DNA of 64,000 nt from the NCBI RefSeq assembly GCF_963678635.1, contig NC_087064.1, positions 44,143,159 through 44,207,158 of the forward strand, read 5' to 3'. This document shows, piece by piece, positions 55,843 to 64,000 of the stretch. The position numbers were made by a program, and so were the translations under genes. The notes beneath the pieces are model-generated. The model was given only the letters and a program-made list of their open reading frames with translations, was not told the origin of the DNA and made no database searches. Origin of the DNA: Symsagittifera roscoffensis (Eukaryota; Xenacoelomorpha; Acoela; Convolutidae). Each line of letters opens with the position of its first letter. Positions within the stretch are counted from its first letter, which is position 1.

Positions 55843-57267
55843 TGACTACCATAGTGCTTCCTGCTCATCTGAACCTCTGGAGATGTCATTCGTCCCAACT
55901 AAGATCATCACATTGGGGATCCTCCCTGGATTCATCAGTTCCACCATTCGTTATAACTGGGCTATCGTCGCGCCTCCAAAGGCCATCACCGTGGTGACCC
56001 ACGAGGTCCTCAAATTCGACAGCACTCTGACCAAGCTGTCTCCCAGTATCAGATGAGATGTCCCGAGTGGTGGTTGCTGCAGGTTTACAGCCGGGCTCCA
56101 AGTAGCTCGATTGAAGCAGGCCCTCGGATCTGTCTCCGGAACTCCCGTGAAATTATATTTCAATTGATTATTCGTTTGCACGTCTATTATGCGAGACACT
56201 TTCTTCGCTGGCATCTTCCGTACTTTCCTCTCTGGGATTCTTGAGATCCCCATGAGTGGTGTCACGTCACTTATCCCCTGTCTGATCACGGTCTGGGAGA
56301 GTCGCACTTTGCCCGTATCGTCAATCGTTCCATAGGGTGCAGTCACCCCGGAACCTGGCGCACTCTTGTTGGCGACCAGTCGTCCAGCTGTCTCTATCAG
56401 CTTCCTCACTGTCTGTTCCACGACGGGGTCACCCAAGGTGTCACTAGGATCCGGGATCGTTACTAGATTTGTCTCTACTGGGAGCCGTGTCTCCGTTGTT
56501 TGACTAATTTCTCGAGGCGTCAAGAGCTCCATCGGGGACTGCCCACGAGGAATATCCCTTGCAGGTATCACTTTCTCCACGGCAGTTGTCAACGCTATCC
56601 GGTCCGATCGCTCCTTGTATTCCTGCCTTAAGCGCTCAATCTCTTGACCCTGCTTTTTGTTGCAGTCTTCAAACAACTTTCTCCACATGTCCCGATCTTC
56701 CTCCATCTGGAGCATGCTTCTGGTCATCTCGTCCAGCTCCTTCTTCGTACTTTTCAGTTCATCGTTCATCTCATCCAGATCTTGCATGGTTTGGTTCGTC
56801 TGAACTTTCTGTCCTACTTTCGCCCTTTTTGGTGGCACAGCTGCTCTCAGTGGTGAACCAGACGAGGTCGCCTCGCTGTTCATCTCCCGATGCATTCTCG
56901 TCAACCCAGGTTTGGGCTTGGATGGCATTGGCATCTCACCTGGTTGGTAAGTCCTAGAACTTCCCAATCCAGGCTCATTCGCCAAGTCACTCCCTGAGAG
57001 AGCCCCGTTTCTCCACCTCATCACTCTCATGTTCGGGCGGTCTAGTACTCCTCTTTCTCCATATGCTGCCATCAACAGGACTTCCGTGGGGCGGTCCCCA
57101 CGGTTGTCGTGCCCCAAGATGTTGATCAGGGCGGTCAGCAACATGACTACCTCTGGGTCCTCCAGAGCGAAGTCTCGATCGATCAGCCGACGATAGATCA
57201 CATCTATCATCGGTCCTAAATATGCCTCTGCCAGGTCCATCAATTCATCCAAGTTGAAGTTATCCAT
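55843..57267 (-). CDS. SGNH/GDSL hydrolase N-part of giant ORF, copy C
   Basis: It starts with MDNFNLDELMDL at 57,267, chosen because copy B has a matching start. Residues 1-60 are helical (VIYRRLIDRDFALEDPE). Residues about 165-215 form a coiled coil (MNDELKSTKKELDEMTRSM). A linker follows, and residues 401-438 hold block I (LILGDSLVRVL, Gly409-Leu412) and the FGGATIAQL strand. Two in-frame stops (55,951-55,953 and 55,846-55,848) flank block III MILVGTNDIS. Catalytic Ser, Asn, Asp and His are all present across the frame, so the ancestor was likely an active serine esterase or lipase-type enzyme. Esterase-like ORFs are known in CR1-type non-LTR elements. Confidence 0.8.
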
Positions 57268-57672
57268 TCTATTCTTTCAAGTTCGATTCGGTTCTGATTC
57301 CAAGATTTTGACTCAAGTGAGTAATTAAATGATCAATCAGGATCTAGAAAAGAAGTCACAAATATCACACTTGTCAGTTTCACCTTAACATATATCGTTA
57401 AAATTTGCTTAAAAACAGCTCAGATAAAAAGATATTTATCCTAAAATTTATTAAAATCAATCGGTCTCTAAAATTTTGGAATTCGACCTAAGATTGGACA
57501 GTCCAAATTTTGGATCTATTCCTAAGATCGTCATTTAGTTGTTCATGGTCACTAACCCCTACTTACCCATGATCTTAATAACCTAACACATAATAACCTA
57601 ACCTAACATAACATAACATAACACAGCTTACATACAACTTAGTCTTTGGCCTAACACTCTCTCGCACATCAC
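57268..57672. other. Spacer between macro module and giant ORF, copy C
   Basis: Non-coding. On the plus strand it includes 'aacctaacctaacataacataac' (57,594-57,625), a short slipped repeat. The stretch upstream of the ATG resembles the same place in copy B. A splice acceptor or internal promoter would be expected here if the giant ORF is made from its own message. Confidence 0.5.
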
Positions 57673-58318
57673 TCAGCCTATACTTAAGTAATATTTCTTA
57701 TGTAGATATACTTGTATGTTCGTATCAGAGAATATCACGTGTACAAGCGCGTACAATTCCCGAGGATGCAGTCTTCCTCTGTTTGGATCGTACACTGGAA
57801 GCGAGAGCTCCTTCACGTCCATTTCCACGAGGAAGTCCCTCAGCCTCGTCAAGGACAAGACTAGGTTCTCCAGATCCACGTGCTGCTTCTTCGTCGCTCT
57901 CGTTACCAAGAAGCATAGGTATTTTCCCGGTATTTGCGACGCCGCCGGAGGTAAGGCTGCTACGCCCCCTATCCCTGGTCTTTGCTTCCAAAGGAATTCG
58001 ACGTTTTTGTATTCTCTCTTAAAATCTGCCGCTAGCGCTGCCTTAAAACTCATGTCTGCTGTGATTGCTATCGCACATGTTCTGTTTGTGAAAATGAAAT
58101 CACTGTCTGTTAGTATTATGTTACTTGAATATTCATTTGGTAAGTTAAAATATGACTCAACTACCCTGCCTATGTCAGGTTTCTTAGGTTCTTTGCCTGT
58201 TTCTGCTTCTAATTATCCTGTTTCTCTTGCTATTCTTAATTTTTTTATTATCAAGTTTTCAGTGTGGGTAAGTCCTACCCCCACTCCCCGGACAAAAATA
58301 TCCATCGACGTTTCCCCG
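57673..58318 (-). pseudogene. Macro-domain-like module, copy C
   Basis: The frame GLTHTENLIIKKLRIA continues from the pol tail region (DIFVR at about 58,300) without a stop and has one lesion (TAA after RETG near 58,216). It passes TDSDFIFTNRT and AIAITADMSFKAALAADF, then the 126-residue piece to 57,673 with YLCFLVTRATKKQH, LTRLRDFLVE, LPVYDPNRGRLHP and ELYALVHVIFSDTN. The order and spacing match macro domains of the TARG1/ALC1 kind, which bind ADP-ribose and can reverse ADP-ribosylation. The ligand loops are altered (KAALAA, YDPNRG). Confidence 0.6.
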
Positions 58319-60605
58319 TCGATCGCATACCGGGTATCAAGTCGAGGTTAGAAGCCGGAATGAGTAGTTGTCCTTCCTTGGCAGCCCAGGAAGGATCGTC
58401 TCGTTCGGTCTTGATGTATTTCATGCTTTCACGATCTACGTCTTGAATCGTGACACTGGTCTCCTCAGGATCCGAGGTCGTTTCATTTAGCCACTCTAAG
58501 ACACGCAGGTTCGTCAAGTCTTGTTCGTATGACTGCTGTTGCTCGTCGTCGAATTCTACCTCGGGTTTTGACCAGTCGTCAACCCACTCATCGTCGTGAT
58601 CATCGACTATGTCAATGTCTTGTGACACAGTTATTTCCTCTAGACCCACTACTTCCTCCAATATCTTCTTCAGATCTATCCTGTCCACTACGAAGTCGTC
58701 ACCGTAAGGATTGTGTTTCTTTCTTGGTCTCTTCCCGTCCTTCTGACGAGTCTGCATCGTGAACGGAAGATCCGGTTCCAAGTTCTTGGGAACCTCTATC
58801 TGTTCGGGATCCTGCCAATCTTCCTCTGCGTAGGGTAAGGTTTCATTGTCCGCTTCGATCTGCTCGTTTGGATCCAGGTGCAGTGGTGTATCCGTACCTT
58901 CCTCTACGACTTCGTTTCCATCGTTCTTCTCCCTGGTGCCTTTTTCATTGACCTCACAAGCAGGATCCATCATTAGATAATCCCCTTCTTCCATGTCTGC
59001 AGGTATACACCAGTCTTCTTTCGATGGATTGTGTGGCTTGATGTTCTCGTAGTGGGCGGCTCGGCCAGTGCTCAGTCTATAAAAGCGTCCCTCCTGGTGC
59101 ACCTCAGTAATCATGAAGGGTCCCCTCCACTTTTTTAGGAGCTTTTTCGTCCCTTTCGGTGGTATAACGTTCTGGAATACCCATACATAGTCTCCCACCG
59201 AGTAGGCCTTTGCACCAGCTGCTTTCTTGTCGAATCTTTTCCTCTGCCTTGCTTGTGCCTGCTGAGTATTTCGTCTACACAAATCATTCAACTCCTGTTG
59301 GCGTCTGATTACATCCCTCACGTAGACCTGTGGGGACGTTTTCTTTCCCTCATACTCTGGGTAAAAGAAGGTTAAGGGTAAAGACTTTTCGTGCCCAGTT
59401 AGCATCATGTGTGGACTGACTCCGGTGGTGGAGTGTTGCGTGCTGTTATATGCTCCCATCACCTGTGGAAGGTATCTGTCCCAATCGGTCATGTACCTGG
59501 AACAATATACTCTCAGCATCGACACTAACGTCCTATTCTGTCTTTCCACTAAGCCATTCGTCTGAGGGTGGTATGTCGTGGAGTGAGCCTCAGCGACCTG
59601 TGAGCGTCTCATAAGCTCTTTCGTAAGCTCTCCTACGAAAGCTGTTCCATTATCCGATTGAAACGTCATCGGACAACCATGTCTTGCTATCCACGTGTTG
59701 ATCAGGTGGTCGCATGTCTCTTCCGCCGAGGCTGTTATGCAGGGCACGGCCTCTGCATACTTCGTAAAATGATCTATCATGACCAGCACCTGATTATAAC
59801 CATTGTCTGTCATGCATATATTTTGGTGATCTATTTGCACCACCTCGTTGAATTCAGACGACTCGATCGATTGTAAAGGAAATCGCAACTTCCTTGGATC
59901 CTTGACCTGTTGGCATGACAGACATGCTGTTACCCATTTCTCGCATGCCTTTTTCATCCCAGGCCACTCAAAGCGCTTCAGGATCCTCTGATATATTTTG
60001 TCGATCCCCTGATGGCCCATCTGATCATGTGACCTGAATAATAGTTCTGTCTGATAGAGTTGCGGTAACACTATCGCGTTATACTTGTATAGGACTCTGT
60101 CTTCCTCTCTTCTTTTGCAAGCCACGATCCCGTCCTTGTTCAAATATAACCTCCCTTCCTTCTGCATGAAGTATTGTCTCAGGATGCGATAACTATCTTC
60201 CTCGAGGTCCCCTATATATGGAGAACCATTCTCGATCCACCTTTTCAGGTTGCTTGTCATGCGATCATTTCTCTGCGCCCTTAGAAGGTCCGAGAGTCTG
60301 TATCTCGCCTTCAAGTACGTCTTCATGACCCTCATCTGACTATTCAGCTCGTTGGGCCGGTGTGTGTCTTCTTCCATCTTAACGCACCAAACTTTCGCCA
60401 ACGGCTGTGTTTCTTGTTTAAACGGCTGAAGATCAGTCCTGACTACCTCTTTCTGCGGCAACAGGCTTATCGAACGTTTCGATACCGCTATCGTCTCCAA
60501 GTCATCCGCTGCGTTGTCAAAGACTCTTTCGCTTGGTAATAGGTAGCGACCACTGTCAGGATCCTGGTACACCTCTCTGTCCAGGTCCCTTGCCCGAGTT
60601 TCCAC
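58275..60605 (-). CDS. pol: Integrase and acidic C-terminal tail, copy C
   Basis: 776 residues open. The connector is residues 1-185. The H2C2 zinc module is His193, His198, Cys228 and Cys231. The catalytic core has Asp259 (VQIDH), Asp318 (FQSDNGTAF) and Glu354 (NGLVERQNRTL). The last two are 35 residues apart, the classic D,D-35-E spacing. A GPY/F-type module with KKWRGPFMITEV is near residue 490. The acidic tail (KKHNPYGDDFVVD and on) is found in all copies. The tail ends IFLSGEWG in a shifted frame. An indel near 58,340 separates it from the frame that would enter the macro module. This is the best-preserved integrase in the window. Confidence 0.95.
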   Translation of the reverse strand: METRARDLDREVYQDPDSGRYLLPSERVFDNAADDLETIAVSKRSISLLPQKEVVRTDLQPFKQETQPLAKVWCVKMEEDTHRPNELNSQMRVMKTYLKARYRLSDLLRAQRNDRMTSNLKRWIENGSPYIGDLEEDSYRILRQYFMQKEGRLYLNKDGIVACKRREEDRVLYKYNAIVLPQLYQTELLFRSHDQMGHQGIDKIYQRILKRFEWPGMKKACEKWVTACLSCQQVKDPRKLRFPLQSIESSEFNEVVQIDHQNICMTDNGYNQVLVMIDHFTKYAEAVPCITASAEETCDHLINTWIARHGCPMTFQSDNGTAFVGELTKELMRRSQVAEAHSTTYHPQTNGLVERQNRTLVSMLRVYCSRYMTDWDRYLPQVMGAYNSTQHSTTGVSPHMMLTGHEKSLPLTFFYPEYEGKKTSPQVYVRDVIRRQQELNDLCRRNTQQAQARQRKRFDKKAAGAKAYSVGDYVWVFQNVIPPKGTKKLLKKWRGPFMITEVHQEGRFYRLSTGRAAHYENIKPHNPSKEDWCIPADMEEGDYLMMDPACEVNEKGTREKNDGNEVVEEGTDTPLHLDPNEQIEADNETLPYAEEDWQDPEQIEVPKNLEPDLPFTMQTRQKDGKRPRKKHNPYGDDFVVDRIDLKKILEEVVGLEEITVSQDIDIVDDHDDEWVDDWSKPEVEFDDEQQQSYEQDLTNLRVLEWLNETTSDPEETSVTIQDVDRESMKYIKTERDDPSWAAKEGQLLIPASNLDLIPGMRSTGKRRWIFLSGEWG

Positions 60606-61716
60606 TAGTAGCGTGTGTATCGCTAGTTCTGACAGTTCCTGTCTGAATAGGTGTCCATTCCTGCGTTTCGGGAATCATCATCCGTCGAAGAGGTTGTGCT
60701 GGAGACTGCACGCTCCTCCAGATCATGTCTGTGTCTTCTTCGCATCCATCTGAACTCCCCGGACAAAACCTTGTTCTCTAGGTCCTGTTTCTCATCAGGA
60801 ATTTTCTCGTCTATCTCAGACTCCCCGGACAAATTTTCTTGTCCCGGGTGTTGATCTTGTGATCGCTGGTTCTTTTCATCATTCGTCTCCCCGGAAAATA
60901 GTCTTGCAGCCGATTTTGTTCTACCTTTTTACCTTCCTTATCCTGGTCCACGAAGGTGACGGTTTTCTTTCGCTTGCTGCTCCCCTGTTCTTTCTGTCCG
61001 TAAGAAGTACTGGTTAAAATCTCTTGGGGTATTGAGGATACTAGTTGCTGAACTATTGTCCTACAATCCCTCTCATTCTCTTCGTGCTGTCGTCTGGACG
61101 GCATGATCTTCACTTTCTCACTGATTGTTAGCAATGCCACTGCAGCTGTCCACCCGGGGTCATCTCTGGTCACTTCTCTTTCTAACAATCCACCCAGCAT
61201 CCGCATCACTTGTGGTGTGACTTGCACCGTTTTATCCAATAATGAGAGGCTGTTTATATTCATGCGAGAGAGTTCTTGCTGGACCAGGTTCGAGCGCAGC
61301 AACAAATCCAAGGGGACCGGGTCCTTCTTGGACAGGATCTTTATCTCGGTTGCTTTCTCTACAGGTAACTCAGGGTGCCCTGGAATTGGATATCCAGACT
61401 TATCCAACCATCTCGTTAAGGGAAGCGCTTCATAAATTTCTTTGTCCAGAAACGAGAATCCCTCCTTTATTTCCGCCTGATTGGCCTGCTTCTGTTCCAA
61501 TCTTTCATAAAACTCAGTTTTCTTGCTGAGGCTGTCAGCATTCTGGTGTTTATCACGCATCCTATGTTCGATTATCATATGGTAGCCATCCAATCTGACT
61601 ATCCATCTACCAATATAACTCTGATCCATCGAGTAGGTTTTCAACCAGGATAACGCTCTGTTGTCCACGCGTAACTTGAAGGGAGCGCTCCCCAAGTATG
61701 CACGGTACTTTTCCAC
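60606..61716 (-). CDS. pol: RNase H C-half, connector and LSGE linker, copy C
   Basis: The frame 61,716-60,811 (301 residues) has FKLRVDNRALSWLK and KHQNADSLSKK of RNase H, a helical connector and a basic/acidic linker (KRKKTVTFVDQDK). The LSGE-type peptides are at 60,887-60,897 (variant), 60,821-60,831 and 60,755-60,765. They are encoded across a frameshift near 60,835 and continue in 60,832-60,623. The repeats separate RNase H from integrase. Confidence 0.85.
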
Positions 61717-62177
61717 TGCAAGGTGACTACTGCAAACATTTCTGCTTTTGGTGCGCCATATTTCATCTCTGTGTCACTCAAGACCTTGCTGCCGTATGCA
61801 ATGGGACGGAGAACTGTTCTTCCGTTCCATTCTTGCTCTTGATGCAAGATTCCTGAGATGGCTACCACCGATGCGTCTGTGTCGAGAACGTACATGCCCT
61901 TTTCTGTAGGCATGCCCAGCACTGGCGCTTCGCACAGTTCCCGCTTTATGTTCTCGAAAGCAACCTGTGCCTCATCGTTCCATTCGAACTTCCTCCCCTT
62001 GTTGCGCATCAGCTTCTGCATCGGATACACCTTGTCCGCGTATCCTTTTATGAATTCTCGGTAGTAATTGGCAAACCCTAGGAAGCTCAGCAGCTGTGTG
62101 TCCGTTCTGGGGGCCTTCCATGTCAACACTGCTTCCACTGCTTCCGGGTCCGGCCTGACACCATGCCTATCCACCAT
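61641..62177 (-). CDS. pol: RT connection and RNase H N-half, copy C
   Basis: 178 residues open, with SFLGFANYYREFIKGYADKV, then the RNase H metal ligands Asp101 (LDTDASVVAIS) and Glu146 (GAPKAEMFAV). It is entered through a one-base shift from the RT frame near 62,185 and left by another near 61,722. Confidence 0.9.
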   Translation of the reverse strand: MVDRHGVRPDPEAVEAVLTWKAPRTDTQLLSFLGFANYYREFIKGYADKVYPMQKLMRNKGRKFEWNDEAQVAFENIKRELCEAPVLGMPTEKGMYVLDTDASVVAISGILHQEQEWNGRTVLRPIAYGSKVLSDTEMKYGAPKAEMFAVVTLQWKSTVHTWGALPSSYAWTTERYPG

Positions 62178-62683
62178 TCTTCCTGATACTTAATCGAATC
62201 CCTAAGGATTTCACATTTCGATGGTTTGCACTTCAATCCAGCTCTTTTCATGCATCCAAAGACCTCATCGAGCCTATCAATGTGGTCTTCCAGGGTCGGT
62301 GTCGCTATGACCACGTCATCCACGTAACACATCACGAGGTTCCCGTACTTCTTGGTCACTCTCGTCAAAGCCTGAGCCATCAGTCTTTGAAAAGTGGCCG
62401 TTGCATTGCACAAGCCGAAGAGCATCCTCTTCCACTGGTACAATCCCAAAACGCACGCGAATCCGGTTTTCTCTCTGTCCTTCTTCCGCAGAGGGACCTG
62501 CCAGAAGGCAGAACCTAAGTCCAATGTGGTGAAGAACTTGGCATCACCAAGCTTAGATAGGCTCTCGTCTATTCGCGGTATCGGGTACGCATCTTTTATC
62601 GTTACCGCGTTCAAGTAACGAAAGTCGCAACAAAATCTAAGCTGCCCCCTTTCTTTTTCGCCATTACTACCCCGCAAGCCCAT
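62123..62683 (-). CDS. pol: Reverse transcriptase core, copy C
   Basis: RT motifs run in order within one frame: LRFCCDFRYLNAVTIKDAYP (residues 15-34), motif A Asp55 in TTLDLGSAFWQ, motif B GLCNATATFQRLM (90-102) and motif C YVDD (120-123). They show a Ty3/gypsy RT with all catalytic aspartates. The preceding frame 63,723-62,611 carries the start of RT (SPWACGVVMAKKKGG). A one-base loss in 'agggggcagc' near 62,645 joins the two frames. Confidence 0.95.
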   Translation of the reverse strand: MGLRGSNGEKERGQLRFCCDFRYLNAVTIKDAYPIPRIDESLSKLGDAKFFTTLDLGSAFWQVPLRKKDREKTGFACVLGLYQWKRMLFGLCNATATFQRLMAQALTRVTKKYGNLVMCYVDDVVIATPTLEDHIDRLDEVFGCMKRAGLKCKPSKCEILRDSIKYQEEWWIGMVSGRTRKQWKQC

Positions 62684-63605
62684 GGCGATTTCGAGGGTTC
62701 TATCATGTCGTATTCAAGCAACATTTCTACTTCCGCTCGGCACGCTTCCGATTTGTGAGGCGTCATTCGTCTTGTGCCTTCCCTATGGGGAACGGCGCCT
62801 TCTTCTAGTTCGATTTCGTGTTCGACGAAATTACAGCAACCGATATCCGCCTTATGTTTTGAAAATACATCTGCGTTCCGATTTAGGAGGTCCCGCAATT
62901 TTTCGAAATCTCCCTCACCTATTTTCCCTTTTAAATGCTCTATCTCTGGCAAAACCGGTTTGTCAGATTCTAGTTCATATGACGAGTGGCGTTCCGGAAA
63001 ATTCGAGCAGCTTGATAAGCCGTCGTCCGTTTCGGATTTCATTGAAAACAATTTATGATTAGATTTTAATTCATTAATCCTCTTTAAAATTTTATCTTTA
63101 TTGGCATGATAAGGACAGTCTTTCACACTATATCTCTTCAAGTTTTTAGTCTCCTCATAGTCGGTCCTCATCGGCAAAGCGTAGCCAAGCTTTTTTCCAC
63201 GCTGGATTGAAACCGTGGTGACCAGTGTGTTCAACAACACACTGACACACAGTCCGTTTCGTGTTACCGAGAAGCTCCGGCCTAAAATCACCGAACTCTG
63301 ACTATTTGGATTCGGTACTAAGCAAACCTGTTTACTATCACTTAACGAATTCAAATTTCTCATTCTAAAAATTGCTACCACAGCTTGTCCTGGTTGTAAT
63401 TTTACTTCTCTGTCCAAAAAAATTGGTACCTTGTTTTCGTCTGTTATTATCATATTAATTGGTTTCTTAACATAATTCCGGTCCGGGTTTCTAATCCGTA
63501 ACAGACCATTGTTCAAATCAATGATCACGTCAAAATTCCTGACAAAATCCCGGCCCAAGATGAATTGGTCCAAAGAGATGAAGTCATCCAAAGATCCCGT
63601 CCTCC
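62611..63605 (-). CDS. pol: Protease C-half, connector and RT start, copy C
   Basis: It contains QFILGRDFVRNFDV (the second retropepsin motif), the connector GLCVSVLLNTLVTTVSI and RGKKLGYALPM, and ELKSNHKLFSMKS read through where A and B have a stop. Then come VLPEIEHLKGKIGEGDFEK and RT N-terminal residues. The frame continues up to 63,723 as a shadow. The true frame enters near 63,600 after a one-base deletion in 'ggatgactt'. Confidence 0.8.
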
Positions 63606-64000
63606 CATGTGGAGTACCGTTATTAGCGTTCTTCCGGCCACGTAGATAGCTCCTCGATTGGCGGCGGCCAGTCGGAGATTCATTGGAATTAGATCTTCCC
63701 GCGTGAAGCCCATTCTTTCCCAAGTTTTTATCGGGATCACACTCACTACCGCTCCTGTGTCCAGAAGCCCTGTCACATCTGCTTCATACCCAATGTGTAC
63801 TGCGTCTTGTTCCATCATGGCGTCATGGCCTATCCTGCGGACTTTGAGTTCCTCTTCACCCAAATAGGTTTGCCCCATTTGGTCATCATCTGTTGTTACA
63901 TAAGTCCTGGTGTAAATACTGATTCCATCCACATTCAGCATTACTTGATACGGCCCATAGACCTCTAGGTAGCGTCCATGAAGTTTCTTCATGCGAGGAC
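63525..64000 (-). CDS. Aspartic protease N-half, copy C (continues past window edge)
   Basis: It is open to 63,992 and beyond. It holds the conserved GRYLEVYGPYQVML region, then GLLDTGAVVSVIP with the catalytic DTG, and AAANRGAIYVAGR. Unlike copies A and B the domain is not interrupted by the pre-RT duplication. The frame shifts near 63,590 before the ILGRDF motif. Gag lies beyond 64,000. Confidence 0.85.
   Translation of the reverse strand, partial: PRMKKLHGRYLEVYGPYQVMLNVDGISIYTRTYVTTDDDQMGQTYLGEEELKVRRIGHDAMMEQDAVHIGYEADVTGLLDTGAVVSVIPIKTWERMGFTREDLIPMNLRLAAANRGAIYVAGRTLITVLHMGGRDLWMTSSLWTNSSWAGILSGILT

Larger units (their letters stand above)
46933..64000 (-). mobile_element. Copy C: giant Ty3/gypsy element, 5' part beyond the window
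   Basis: On the minus strand from 64,000 it contains protease, RT, RNase H, LSGE linker, integrase, acidic tail, macro-like module, 0.4-kb spacer, SGNH domain plus giant ORF (57,267-48,528), 3' UTR and 3' LTR. The visible part is 17,068 bp. With a gag and 5' LTR like those elsewhere in the window the element would be about 20 kb. The lesions in this copy are mostly single-base, so the architecture is read most clearly here. Confidence 0.85.

Noticed and set aside
48528-57267. Alternative genetic code or stop read-through across the giant ORF
   Set aside because: The in-frame stops are of mixed types (TAA, TAG) and several are private to one duplication unit. At 50,481 unit I has CAG. Plain mutation is simpler.
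57590-57630. Telomere-like aacctaacctaac
   Set aside because: Only two or three imperfect units merge into aacataacataac, in the middle of an element spacer. This is slipped low-complexity sequence and not a telomere.
58275-58300. Programmed -1 frameshift at the pol/macro joint (tatttttgtccggg)
   Set aside because: No proper X XXY YYZ heptamer with six T residues is present, and the frame difference is explained by single-base indels that differ between copies B and C.
1-64000. CRISPR arrays, tRNA or rRNA genes, bacterial operons
   Set aside because: No regularly spaced repeats with unique spacers, no tRNA-like cloverleaf noticed by eye, and the gene style (LTRs, CCHC Gag, DDE integrase) is eukaryotic. 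A tRNA scan was not possible here.

Overview
The window is eukaryotic, almost certainly metazoan, and consists nearly entirely of decayed LTR retrotransposons of the Ty3/gypsy (Metaviridae) type. I found no convincing host gene, tRNA or rRNA. The style of the flanking AT-rich DNA would fit a nematode, but the sequence does not prove the taxon. One 200-N scaffold gap lies at 14,988-15,187. Three related element copies (A, B, C) carry the same module order. That order is gag (coil, capsid, two CCHC knuckles), aspartic protease, reverse transcriptase, RNase H, a linker with repeated LSGE peptides, integrase with a GPY/F-like module, and an acidic tail. It continues with a macro-domain-like module, a non-coding spacer of about 0.4 kb, one very long ORF that begins with an SGNH/GDSL hydrolase domain, a 3' UTR of about 0.7-0.8 kb, and a 3' LTR of about 915-924 bp with TGT...ACA ends. 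Layout: 1-243 is a pol tail from a further copy. Copy A (+, 244 to about 11,000) is a deletion derivative. 11,000-17,075 holds a possible diverged LTR, a 14-bp minisatellite, a gag-like ORF cut by the gap, a partial LTR end and other repeats. Copy B (+, 17,076-37,430) is close to full length, but it has two adjacent in-place inversions (25,113-28,860) and a replaced segment (30,288-30,830). Copy C (-, 64,000 down to 46,933) is the cleanest copy and runs off the right edge. Even without its gag and 5' LTR it is 17 kb long. Copies B and C meet tail to tail. An 8.8-8.9 kb block covering both 3' ends and both LTRs is present twice in tandem (34,685-43,591 and 43,592-52,381). The main point of interest is the element itself: an LTR retrotransposon of about 20 kb. 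It has a macro-like module apparently fused to the end of pol, and an ORF of about 2,900 codons in the env position. That ORF opens with an SGNH hydrolase, may hold a second degenerate SGNH-like fold, and is otherwise unrecognised. The same order in A, B and C shows that this is an element architecture and not a chance junction. All copies carry frameshifts or stops, so none visible here looks autonomous. Inference: gag-pol would supply particle formation, reverse transcription and integration. The extra modules would be accessory functions whose role cannot be read from sequence alone.
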